Shown piece after piece: positions 1 through 10,220 of a stretch of DNA of 31,592 bases. The DNA is taken from the NCBI GenBank assembly GCA_010094045.1, contig ML986908.1, positions 1 through 31,592 of the forward strand. Reading direction: 5' to 3'. Position 1 is the stretch's first letter. Every line of letters begins with the position of its first letter. This DNA is from Lojkania enalia (taxonomy: Eukaryota; Ascomycota; Dothideomycetes; Pleosporales). The translations under genes were made by a program, and so were the position numbers. Under the pieces are notes generated by a model. It saw only the letters and a program-made list of their open reading frames with translations. It did no database searches and was not told where the DNA came from.

Positions 1-1559
1 CTTTATAATATAATTATAAGCCTAATTTAAAGAAGCTTATAAAGCTAGAAGAATTAACTATAATATAGTATATACTAGATCTATTATCTTATAGATACCC
101 TTCTATAATTAATAGTATATAAGATATAGCTAACTATTTACTTAGAGCTTACTCTATAAACTAGATTAGTAAAAACTAGCTAATAAACTTTATTAATCGT
201 ATTTCTAAACTTAAAATATACTTCTATTAAAAATACAACTATTAAAAAGCTTTTTATAAGAATTTTAAAGTTATTAGTAGTTAGTTTAACCTAGTATATA
301 ATACTAAAGTAAAGTATAGTATTATTAATAATAATATCTATAATTTTAATAAGATAGGCTTCTAAATAGATATTATATCTACTAGTAAAGTAGTTACTAG
401 TACTAAGCTATTAGCTAGTTAACTAAAATTACTATAGCTAGATAATTATAAATAGATAATAGTTATTTAGACTATTAATATTTATAGTAATATTATTCTA
501 CTATTTATTATCTTTACTAGTAAATAGTATCTCTCTATATAATATTAGAGTAATAATATATTACTTAGAGGAGTACTTATACTAAGTAATAGTAGATAGA
601 TAAATAATAAACTTATAATTAAATCGCTAGAGTATTTTAATTAGTATATAAAATAGTATATAGTAGATGCTTATTATCTACTAGTTATTAATAGCTATAA
701 AAGTTATAGGTCTATTAAGTTTTAATTATTCTATAAAGAGAAGAATATTATTCTATTATATATACTAGTATATTTATTATATCTACTAAAGTTTATATAA
801 GTTAGTATCTACTATATTATAAAGTTTAACTTTTTACTAACCTTTTATATAGTATATTAGCGCTCTATTACTAAGGCTAATATATATATAAGCTTTTAAA
901 ATACTAGTCTAATATTATATAATCTTAATATAGTACTATTAAAACTTAATATTAAGTTTCGTACTCTATTACTACTACTAGTAGCTAGTTACCTCTAAGA
1001 GTTAAAAATACTAACTAATACTATTAAACTAGAATCTTAAATAATACTAATTTAAGACTATATTACTAGATATTAGAATAGCTTACCTACTATAATTAAT
1101 AATTCTCTTAATTTACTTACTAAAGATACTATATAGATAGTTTATTTATATATACTATTTTAGTATTAGGTTAGTTAGCTTTAAAAAGTAAATAAGGCTC
1201 TATTACAGCGTAAAAAGCGATTAAAAAAGGTTCTATAGAAGTAAGATAGCCTTACTAAGGCTGAAGCTGCTGAGATAGCTACTTAAAAGGAGGTAAATAA
1301 GCAGCTAGAGGATGAAGTACGCATAGGTAGGAAGCGTAGAAGAACAGGCATGCTATACTAGAAGCGCTACAGCTGCTATAGTAAGCCTAGATATAATACT
1401 AGAACTTATATAGTAGTAGATAAATAGTATATCTATCTCCTATTAAATTATTATAGTAATACCTGCAGGTATTATCGCGATACACGCCTCTAAATATAGA
1501 GATAGCTAATAAAGTAGGCAACTTACTTAGGTAGGCGACTCGCTTATAAAATATATTAT
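1..1559 (+). mobile_element. Element A: RIP-decayed Fot1/pogo-like DNA transposon, 5' end outside the window
   Basis: This is the plus-strand counterpart of element B; the two align over their whole shared length. It starts inside the transposase, at the end of the DNA-binding region, and runs through the catalytic domain. The first catalytic Asp block (pogo-type N-F-D-E-T-G-F-Q) is still recognisable near 331-370. The basic C-terminal tail follows at about 1200-1340. The right terminal inverted repeat ends near 1559 with GCGACTCGCTTATAAAATA. The transposase frame is full of TAG/TAA stops at positions where element B or the family has Gln or Trp, as RIP produces. It is a dead copy and has no insertion equivalent to B's solo LTR. 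Confidence 0.8.
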
Positions 1560-3579
1560 AAATTTTAAAATTGGTTCTTTTATACTACTATTAAAAATAT
1601 TAGTACTACTCTAAACTTAATAAAGCAAATCGAATAACTTTTAGAATATAACCTAAAAGAAGCAATTCTAGTTACTTTAAAAAATAGAACGATAAGAAAG
1701 TAAATAATTCTTAGTCGGTCTAAATTTATATAGATATAATAATAGTATAAAGCTTTCCTAAGTATATTTAATAGAAGAAGTAATATAAAATTCCTAGTTT
1801 AGAAAACTTACTGTAGTCTAAAAATACTATACTAGAAAAGGAATAATTTTATTAAAATAATACGGTTTCCTATACTTAAATTAAAATAATATATCCTAAA
1901 GCGTTAACTATAAAGCTAAATAAAGGCTATAGAAATAGATTGTATATATATACTAGAGATAATCTCTATAATTATCTAGAGAAGATTACTCTAACTACTA
2001 TAAAAACAGTAGTAATAAGTTTATATATAAACCCCGCGCTTCTACTAAAAATAGAGTATCTTTTATATAAATCCTTTATTACTCTTATAGGGATTAATTT
2101 ATATCTCTAGACTTATACTAACTATATAAGTTAACAGGCTTAAGAAGAAAGTAGTAAGTAAAAGTAGATAGAAGCTATATAGGTGTTATATTAATAGTTT
2201 TACTAATATTTATACTAGCTTATTAGTCTATAATATAGTAGAGAAATATATAGTATATAAGACCGCTTAGTAAAGAGCTGGATAGCCTAATTAGATACGT
2301 AGCCTAAGCTTATAAAAGTAAAAGTAACTAGAACGAAATTAGCTATATATTTTAAAAGGCGTTAATAAACTTTTAAGAATATACAAATTTTATAATACTT
2401 TAAATACTATTAAACAACTGCAGCTTAAGTTATTTAAAATTTTTAATAGTAAGAGTAAGGGATAATATACAACTCTTATACGGCCTATATTAAAATGTTT
2501 AGCATATTACCTTCTTTCTAAAATAGATTTTATCTTTTATTAAGAGGATATAGTAGTACGATTTCTTAATAGGTTATATAAAACTGATAAGGACTCTTAT
2601 TTACCTTTAGTTACCAACTTAATAGTAAACAAGGCCTAGAAAATAGTAGAATATTATAAAATATCTAATCTACTTCTTAAAGAACGTAAATATATAGTAG
2701 TAGAAGGGATACTAAATATCTAGAAGTAGGTAAAATACCTCCGTAATTTAACTGTAAAAGGTAGAGCTGTATAGTAGATATAAATCGTAGTAACTATTAA
2801 AAATTACTCTTTAGATATTAATAAAAAGACGTATAAGAAGATTAATTAGTTATAAAGTTATATTTTAAATAAAAGAGTATATTTCCGTAGATGTAATACT
2901 AAGTATTACTAATTTTAAGTAAGGTAAAGCTATTATAGTACTAGTAATTATTACTATTAATAAGAAGCTAGTAGAGTTTTATTAGCCTATATCGCGTTTA
3001 ATTTTAGTAGTAACAATCTATCTAGAGTTTTATAATCTCTACTAGAAGTAAAAAAAGATAAACGAGGCTGTAAAAGCCTATAAAAAGAGTCTATTATATA
3101 ACTCTATATATTATAAATACTATTATAGATATTATAATATTATAAAGATAAAGGAGAACTATAGTTTATATTTAACTTTATTATAGCTCTTAGTTTAAAG
3201 ACTAATCTAGATTATTATATATACTATTTAGATTAAATAGTACTAGATTTTCTAGCCTCTAATTTATTCTAGTCTATCGCGTTAAAAGTAGCTGTAGAGA
3301 CTAATTATAAAACTAAATCCTAATATATTATTTTTATAAACGGTTATATTTTAAGTTTAGTTCTTTTCTATACTTCTTTAGTAAGATATTTTAATTTACG
3401 CTTTGTTAGTAATATAGGATACTTATATAGAAAGTAGTAGTCTTTATAAGGGTATTATCTATTATTTCTAGATATAAGTATCTATATATATAGAGCTCTA
3501 CAACTTTTTAATACAATTTGCTTTAATATCTAGTACTTAAATTATCGAAAATACTTTTATAAAATACTATTCTAGCTCT
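1560..3579. other. Decayed AT-rich spacer between elements A and B, unassigned
   Basis: About 2 kb of strongly AT-rich sequence nearly without CpA or TpG, so it has been through RIP and was probably repeated once. On the plus strand, from about 2330 to 3560, long stretches read like protein if TAG/TAA are taken as mutated Gln/Trp codons, so it was probably coding. I found no transposase, reverse transcriptase or terminal repeat motif that assigns it to a family. It may be the older element into which A and B inserted. Confidence 0.4.
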
Positions 3580-3639
3580 TAATATATTTTATAAGCGATT
3601 TACCTACTTAAATAAGTTACCTACTTTATTAGCTATCTT

Positions 3640-5677
3640 TATATTTAGAGGTATATATTATAATAACGCTTATAGGTATTATTATAATAATTTAATAGGG
3701 GATAGATATACTATTTATCTACTACTATATAAGTTCTAGTATTATATCTAGGCTTGCTGCAGCAGCTGTAGTACTTCTAATATAGCGTGCCTACTTTTCT
3801 ACGCTTCCTACCTATATGTACTTTATCCTCTAGCTGCTTATCTACCTCCTTTTAAGCAGCTATCTCAGCAGCTGCAGCCTTAGTAAAGCTACCTTACTTC
3901 TATAGAACCTTTTTTAATCGCTTTTTATACTATAATAGAGCCTTATTTATTTTCTAAAGCTAATTAACCTAATACTAAAATAGTATATATAAATAAGCTA
4001 TTTATATAATATCTTTAGTAAGTAAATTAAGAGAATTATTAATTATAGTAGGTAAGCTATTTTAATACCTAATAATATAGTCTTAAATTAGTATTATTTA
4101 AAACTCTAGTTTAATAGTATTAGTTAGTATTTTTAACTCTTAGAGGTAACTAACTATTATAATAGGCTAGTATAATAGATTACAGCATAGTAATAATAGA
4201 TAGAATAGCAGGGCTAAAATGTTCGTATATTTAGTTCTCTTAGAAAAGAGATAGCTGATAAAAGAGAAACGAATCGCTACTATCCCTACAGGGTGCAATT
4301 TAGCTATTTTAACCCTAGGTCAGGTGACTCTATATTATTAACCTGTGACTTAAAGCTATAAGATATTACATTAATGTTAGAAGTACGGCTCTATACTACT
4401 ACACTACTACAACTAAAAGGTACGAATAATTAATATCGCTGATTATAGGTGTAGAATAGTATATATACCCTTACAACTATTAGTAGTAGTAATAGAGTAC
4501 GAAGTTTAATATTAAGTTTTAATAGTACTATATTAGAATTATATAGTACTAGACTAGTACTTTAAAAGCTTATATATATATTAGCCTTAATAATAGAGTA
4601 CTAATATACTATATAAAAGGTTAGTAGAAAGTTGAGCTTTATAATATAGTAGATACTAGCTTATATAAGCTTATTAATCTTACGCCTATATACTTTCTTT
4701 AATAGTAAAAAGTAGCCTATATCTAGAAGCTATAGTAGATATAATAAATATACCGGTATATATAATAGAATAATATCCTTCTTTTTATAGAGTAGCTAAA
4801 ACTTAATAGACTTATAGCTTTTATAACTATTAATAACTAGTAAATAATAAGCGCCTATTATATACTATCTTATATACTAATTAAAATACTCTAGCTATTT
4901 AATTATAAGTTTATTATTTATCTATCTACTATTACTTAACGCGATTACTCTTCTAAATAGTATATTATTACTCTAATACTATATAGAAAAGTATTACTTA
5001 CTAGTAAAAATAATAAATAGTAGAATAGTATTACTATAAGTGCTAATAGCCTAAATAACTATTATCTACTTATAATCGCCTAGTTATAGTAATTTTAGTT
5101 GACTAGCTAATAGCTTAGTACTAGTAACTACTTTACTAGTAGATATAATACTTATCTAAAAGCCCGTTTTATTAAAATTATAAATATTATTATTAATAAT
5201 ACTATACTTTACTTTAGTATTATATACTAGATTAAACCAGCTATTAATAACTTTAGGATTCTTATAGAGAGCTCTTTAATAGTTGTATTTTCGATAGAAG
5301 TATATTTTAAGCTTAAGAATACGATTAATAAAGTTTATTAGCCAGTTTTTGCCGACCTAGTCTATAGAGCGAGCTCTAAGTAAATAGTTGGCCATATCTC
5401 GTACACTATCGATTATAGGAGGGTATCTACGAGATGATAGGTCTAGTATATGCTGTATTATAGTTGATTCTTCTAGCTTCGTAAGCTTCTTTGAATTGGG
5501 CTCGCAATCGCGTCGTGAAGGTTTGCCGGCGCGTCGGTCTCTAAGCGTCGTTCGGGGGATGCTATAGGTAGCTGCAGCGCTTCGTACGCTCTGAATTTGA
5601 TCTTGATTGATAGCTGAGATAGCCAGTAATACCTGACCTTCTTGATAGATTGATTGAGGTTGAGGTAGTTGCTGCAT
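3640..5677 (-). pseudogene. Pogo-like DDE transposase remnant of element B
   Basis: The N-terminal part (5357-5677) is an open frame of about 106 residues starting at the first in-frame ATG at 5677. It has the layout of a Psq/CENP-B-type helix-turn-helix: an A-A-x-x-Y-x-I-P-R-T-T-L-x-x-R block (Psq recognition helix), then L-T-K-L-E-E and the start of the second helix-turn-helix. In other pogo/Fot1 proteins this module binds the terminal repeats. Downstream of about 5345 the frame carries many TAG/TAA stops. The catalytic Asp region is still visible near 5160-5200 and a basic, coiled C-terminal tail near 3780-3960. A solo LTR interrupts the frame at 4158-4475. No functional transposase can be made from this copy; the lower end of the frame is approximate. 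Confidence 0.75.
4158..4475 (-). repeat. Solo LTR inside element B, with 5-bp target duplication
   Basis: A 318-bp block absent from the otherwise collinear element A. On the minus strand it begins TGTAAGGG and ends TA (expected CA after one RIP-type change). It is flanked by perfect ACTAT direct repeats at 4153-4157 and 4476-4480, the 5-bp duplication typical of LTR retrotransposons. It keeps more C and G than the surrounding transposon. No internal retroelement sequence is left, so this is best read as the product of LTR-LTR recombination. It does not resemble the LTRs of element G or the 282-bp repeats. Confidence 0.75.
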
Positions 5678-5760
5678 CGCGTTGTAAGTAGGTAGGGCAT
5701 GACTTCTTGGCAAAAGTGGGCGACTCGCTTGGGTGGGCGACTCGCTTGTGAAATACGTTA

Positions 5761-6442
5761 CTTGTTTCCATCTTTGTTCTGATTCTCGCTCCGTAAAGCG
5801 TGAAAGGTGATTGGACTGCCTCTACTTTTGAAACAACCCCGTTGGTATTAGCGTTAGAACCAATTTATTGCTTAAAGTCCCAACTGGACCTCTTTCGAAT
5901 AAACGAAAGACCCGTTTCTAGTGCAGCTTTTCCAAGGTAAGAGCGCTCAACGCTAAATTCAGCCTATAGACTTCTATGCTTAAAATGTGGAATTCATTAC
6001 ACTAGTCTACAGACTGTCATATGAACATAGGCAGAGTTCATTTAAAGGAACTAAAAATAGAGGTCAAATGTAGGATTGGCTATTCCGAGAGCCCGGAGGA
6101 GAGGAGCCGTCGAAGCCATAACCTGGAAACTGGATTAAGCGAGCCAATGAAAAAGTCTTTGAAGAACTTCCAGATTAACAACCACTATAACCCATCTAGA
6201 CATGGGCTTTTCATCGTATTCTTCCTTGCTTTGGCAATCCGATATCCCCAGCCAAAGGATCCGTGCTACCATGCACTAGGAATAGTTGATTAAGGTACCT
6301 TTTATAATCCAGGTTTTGAACGAAGGATACGACCACCTATGGACGATGTTATAAGTGACTATGATTCCCTACGATACCTACCAACACTTTTAACGCTTGT
6401 ACATCCATTTAGTAAAGACGCTACAGTGGACTCTTAAACAAA
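5761..6442. other. Intergenic: left edge of gene island and upstream region of the first AA9 gene
   Basis: Composition changes sharply here from AT-rich transposon to ordinary sequence. A 90-codon open frame at 6021-6293 has no recognisable domain, no intron signals and no coding-like bias, so I do not call it. TATA-like stretches (TTATAA) lie near 6302 and 6349, upstream of the start at 6443. I see no RNA gene. Confidence 0.5.
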
Positions 6443-7721
6443 ATGAGATTGCTTCTTTTTCAAGCTGTAGCTACCATCATCTTTGCTCATTGCTCAGCGC
6501 ATTGTACGTTTTTCATGTCTCTCTATGGTTGACTATTGATGCTGACAGACAAGTTTAGATGTGTTTGGTCGCTTTATATTCAACAATACCATAACAAAGA
6601 CATGGGAATACGTCAGGTAATGAGAATCTCTTTCATATATTATAGATTTGTTCCGTATTCCGCCGAAAGTTTTAATGCTTGGCAAATATCTAACAAACTC
6701 TCAACATCCATTGCATTGGCGGCTCACAAATTGTAGACCTGTGGATGGTTACCAGGGGAAAACCAACGACGACAATATCGTCTGGCCAAACCAAGATCCC
6801 TTGAGTGAGGATATACGCTGCGGTCGCAATGCTAGTGCCACGGGTAAAGTCCTCGGAAAAACTGCCAAGATCAACGCAGGTGATAAAGTTGGATTTGCCG
6901 TTGGAGATCCGAAGATGACTGTTAGTTTGCCCTCCCAAGCCACACCCCAGGAACGTAGAAGCTGCTATATTGAGGCTCACCAGGTAGTAGTTTGGTAGTC
7001 CTGTGTGGCAAAGCTTACCTCCGCACGTTCTTCATCCTGGCCCAGGTTCAGTGTGGTTATCGAAGGCCCCTACGGATGACCTTGACGCATATAAGGGTGA
7101 TGGCGACTGGTTCAAAATTTTGCAAGTTGTTGGTGAGGAAGCACAGAGCCCAGGGAAATTGCTAAATACGATGGCGGGAGACGAGATCGACTTGGTTTGG
7201 GGCATGTATCAAGCTCAGAGTGTAAGCCCCTAGATTTAGTTGTTCGTGGACACCAATTGGCCAAGTATTATGCATTGTGCATTATCTCTGGTCTGTAAAC
7301 TTAACGTACATGGAGTATTCTATACATTTACTAACAATCAAAGTGGAACTTCACTATCCCTCGTACGACCCCTCCCGGAAAGTATCTCCTTCGCATGGAA
7401 CACTTCTACTCTCGAAGCCCGAACGAGGTTCAGTTCTACACCAACTGTGCGCAAGTAGAAATCATGGGACCTGGAGGAGGAACTCCAGGGCCTCTCGTTA
7501 AGATCCCTGGAGTATACAAGGTCGGACAAAAAGGTACGCAACAAATTGTGGAAACAAATAGGTCATGCAAAAACTGACGATTGAATTTTTCAGAGGTCTA
7601 CGCTGCAACAAACTCCGGGCTTACTGGCAATTTTTCGACATACCTGCCGCCTGCCCCATCGGTATGGAGGGGGGATGATCCGAAGCCGGAGGCCCTGAAG
7701 CCGCAAGTAGCTTTTTCTTAG
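6443..7721 (+). CDS. AA9 family lytic polysaccharide monooxygenase, secreted (six exons)
   Basis: A copper enzyme that cleaves cellulose or related glycans oxidatively outside the cell. The model joins 6443-6503, 6559-6616, 6737-6920, 6991-7221, 7344-7533 and 7594-7721 (283 residues). All introns are GT-AG (55, 120, 70, 122 and 60 bp), and the join is free of stops. A signal peptide (residues 1-19) ends before His20, which would become the N-terminal copper-binding His; the intron at 6504 creates the motif H-Y-V-F. The second copper His is H116 in L-H-P-G-P. The axial Tyr is Y210 in Q-F-Y-T-N-C-A-Q, and a likely disulfide is C68-C213. The C-terminus has P-L-V-K-I-P-G-V-Y, usual in AA9, and no cellulose-binding module. 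The second-sphere His found in most AA9 enzymes appears replaced by Arg202. The intron at 6921 is the least certain. Individual exons look like broken fragments until spliced. Confidence 0.88.
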
Positions 7722-8645
7722 TCAGAAGATCGACAAGACAGACTCCAGAAAACTTACCGATTCCATTGATTATTGGTAAGGAGACTACTTAAATTGCTAG
7801 CCTAGTAGAATAGATCTACGTTTTCATTACCTGTGACTTGCTGATTGGTAGTTGGCACTTAACGTTTAGCATAGCATTCAGAATCCCATATGGAATTAGC
7901 CATTCGGATTTCCTACACTTGCAAACGAACATTGATGAGTGCAACGAATTCAGAGTTTAGTTTACTATTCTCATTTTTTATATCGTCAGTCGAATTTCTC
8001 CTGGGACCCCAATTCGTCAACGTTGTTTCAATTCCCTCGTGATACATTCCATAGCTGTAGCCTTTCCGGAAATATTTTGAAATTACAAAAAGTATTAGAG
8101 CCCACAAGCTTCCGGTGTGTATCCGTAGTAATAGGAAAGTGCATTGATGAGGACAGGAAAATAGAAGCTATCGATCCTCAAGTCGTCCGTTACAAATCTC
8201 GTGCACATTTAAAATAACTAATGCGGGTCTCCCGAGACCTTCGGCAATGCACCCAAATTAATTAGCCGATGCCGGACCACCCCGTCTTTGCACGACTATT
8301 ACCCCTCTTGGCGCCTTGCATCGAACAGCATCTCCTCTAATATAAATGAGCCCCAAGCCGCCCGGTAAAATAAACGAGTCGCCACCGACCGCTATCTGTG
8401 GGGCCCTTCGTCCCCATCTTCGCGTGAATTAATCAACGGCGATTCCCCCACAACCACTAAGTGTCTTGATCCCAATTTGCGATATTGAAGAAATGAGGAA
8501 ATGACAACAGGTGGGGTAAAAATTGTCTTGAGTGGTGGGTTTGCTATTTCTTGGAGAGATACTGGGTTTAAATATGTGGTAGCATTGTCGCATTAAGATT
8601 TGTTCTCGAATCCTGAGTCGCAATCAAGCATAGACGAATTTGAAA
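7722..8645. other. Intergenic between AA9 gene and SnoaL-like gene
   Basis: Holds the 3' region of the AA9 gene and the upstream region of the next gene. Visible items are a small inverted repeat (GGTCTC-CC-GAGACC, 8226-8239), a TATA-like TATAAATGAG near 8340 and C-rich stretches around 8275-8420. Open frames here (for example 7939-8217) have no recognisable domain and I do not call them. Confidence 0.45.
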
Positions 8646-9247
8646 ATGCGCTCCACAGCAGTTGTTGTCTCGGCTCTTTTGTTGCCCTTTGGCGCCCTAG
8701 CTCGCCCTACATCTGTCGAGGTGGCGGCTAGGAGTTCACTGCAACTCGAAGAACGACAAGGACGTCCCACGAAGCCGATGCCATGCCAGCCGATGAGTCC
8801 TGAGCCGACGGAGGAGGAACTGAAAGCGAGAGCTGATGCGTTCGCGAAAGCATTCATTTACGACAAGAACATCACCAAGGCGTTCGAGTATATCAATCAG
8901 GGCTATATTGTACGTAAAGGGCTTTTCACTAGTGTTCCATATGCTAATGATCTTCCTTCCGCGTAGAACCATAATCCGGCTGCTCAGAATGGATTCGATT
9001 CTGCTTGGAACATTCTTAGCGGCTTTTGGGGCTCTCAGCAGATCACACCTATTCGCACCGCGTTCAAAGCACCACAGAGCTGGTTGAACTACCGAACCGG
9101 CTTCGGAGAGGTTGTTGATCGTTATAGGTGGGAGGCTGGTTGCATTGCTGAGCATGTAAGTATTAATTACTCTTCAAATACTTTAAAAGTGGTGGACTAA
9201 CAAGTACGTAGTGGGATCAAGGCGAAAGATTCCCAACCAATGTTTGA
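8646..9247 (+). CDS. Secreted SnoaL/NTF2-like fold protein
   Basis: Three exons, 8646-8909, 8967-9155 and 9212-9247, give 162 residues; the GT-AG introns (57 and 56 bp) are both in phase 0 and the second has a clear GACTAAC branch site. The ATG at 8646 opens a signal peptide (about residues 1-19, hydrophobic core V-V-V-S-A-L-L-L, ending A-L-A). A Pro-rich linker follows. The domain shows F-E-Y-I-N-Q-G-Y-I-N-H-N-P across the first junction and A-E-H-W-D-Q-G-E across the second. The Y-I-x-H-N-P and E-H-W-D pair is characteristic of SnoaL-like proteins, a small cone-shaped fold used by polyketide cyclases and many uncharacterised proteins. The last exon codes only 11 residues. Substrate unknown; no polyketide genes lie nearby. 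Confidence 0.8.
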
Positions 9248-9650
9248 AGATATATTTTACAATTTCAACGGTGTCTAGAGGGCTTTTCTCAAAAGCCGTA
9301 TATATATAGCTTAACGCGGTAGTTATCTTAGCGGGAAATCTACATATTCTATTAAAAATGAGAACCGATGCACGTTTCACTCGTATACTATTCTATCCCT
9401 ATTGCAATAGCCCAGAGAGGCGTCGAGCTTCAGATTCAGCATTTACCAACTACTTCGAATAAGTGATAATTGATTAAGCCAACCTCGTATGCTCTACAAA
9501 TGCGATGACAAAGATGTAATGACGTATTCTACTAATAAATTCTCGCCATTGTTTAGCGCAAAGTGAAACATAGCCGTCGAGAAGTTCCTATGCTGCTTTT
9601 ATACCGCTCGCAGGCCCATACAATCAGCGTTCTAAACTTGTCATGCAGGA
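9248..9650. other. Intergenic between convergent SnoaL-like and lipocalin-like genes
   Basis: The two flanking genes point toward each other, so this should hold both 3' untranslated regions. It is moderately AT-rich with scattered TATATA and AATAAA-like stretches. No gene or repeat is seen. Confidence 0.5.
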
Positions 9651-10220
9651 TCAGACATATTTTGGCAAAAGTGTCTCAATCTTTCCCCACCAAAGCGTAC
9701 CCCAAGCCTGATTGACGGAGTCCCAAGTCCTCAGCCTCAATAGTTTTCCCTCATTCACAATCGTAAAGTTCCTGACTAATGTCGTGTTCTCCAAACTCGG
9801 CATCGTACAACTTAGCAGCGGCCCATGCTTCAACTGTCCATGCTCTTCATTCCCATTCGAAAATTCTTCGAGTGTATATGGCGCGTAGTAGGCAAGATTA
9901 TGTTTGCCGAGTAGCGCCCATTCTGCATCTGTCGTGTTTTCCCATTGCTCGAGCTGGAGGTAGTATGGGCGAGACCCAGGCTCAGTGGCATGCATGTTTG
10001 CAGAAACGAAACCTGTAGGGTGGTAGATTAGGTAGCCGGCGGGCTTTTTGCCCAGGACGTTGCTGCCGCCTAAATCCGGAACCTGCGTTCCATTGATGTA
10101 AATGCTATTCAGGTATATAAGTGGCAATATTCTGAGAAAGAGGTGGGATCATTACGCCGAGGTGTTGAGGAGTGACCATGCTCCAGAGAGGGCAGCTATT
10201 AAAGCTAGCGGGGCAACCAT
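9651..10220 (-). CDS. Lipocalin-like domain protein (Lipocalin_5 type)
   Basis: Two exons on the minus strand, 10220-10156 and 10104-9651, joined across a 51-bp GT-AG intron, give 172 residues. Exon 1 supplies the L-S-G-A-W-S-L-L start strand, matching the G-x-W opening of lipocalin-like proteins. Exon 2 gives G-Y-L-I-Y-H-P-T-G-F-V-S-A, the signature P-x-G-x-L-I-Y-x-P-x-G-x-M/V-S of the fungal/bacterial Lipocalin_5 family, followed by Y-Y-A-P-Y-T-L and a C-terminal W-G-T-L-W-W strand. The length fits one beta-barrel domain. Such proteins bind small hydrophobic ligands or act beside biosynthetic enzymes, but the ligand is unknown. The N-terminus is hydrophobic but belongs to the barrel, so I do not call a signal peptide with confidence. 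Confidence 0.8.

Larger units (their letters stand above)
3580..5760 (-). mobile_element. Element B: Fot1/pogo-like transposon, complete but RIP-decayed
   Basis: Bounded by terminal inverted repeats that start TAACGTATTTCACAAGCGAG on the minus strand at 5760 and reach 3580 on the plus strand. Differences between the two ends are almost all C-to-T or G-to-A. Each repeat holds two tandem copies of an AAGCGAGTCGCCCACC-like motif. Total length is 2181 bp; removing the inserted solo LTR and its 5-bp duplication leaves 1858 bp, exactly the length of element C. The flanking TA fits Tc1/mariner insertion. The interior from 3580 to about 5340 is heavily decayed. The outer 5345-5760, next to the gene island, is almost unmutated. 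Confidence 0.85.

Noticed and set aside
1..5340. Dense short repeats (TATAG/CTATA) as a satellite or CRISPR-like array
   Set aside because: No regular unit or spacing; the pattern comes from loss of CpA/TpG in former transposon sequence, and the two halves align as pogo elements.
6021..6293. 90-codon plus-strand open frame
   Set aside because: No domain, no signal peptide, no splice-consistent extension; lies in the leader region of the AA9 gene and looks like chance.
6443..7721. First AA9 gene as a frameshifted pseudogene
   Set aside because: An initial reading of unspliced frames suggested this, but five GT-AG introns give one intact 283-residue protein with the expected AA9 motifs.
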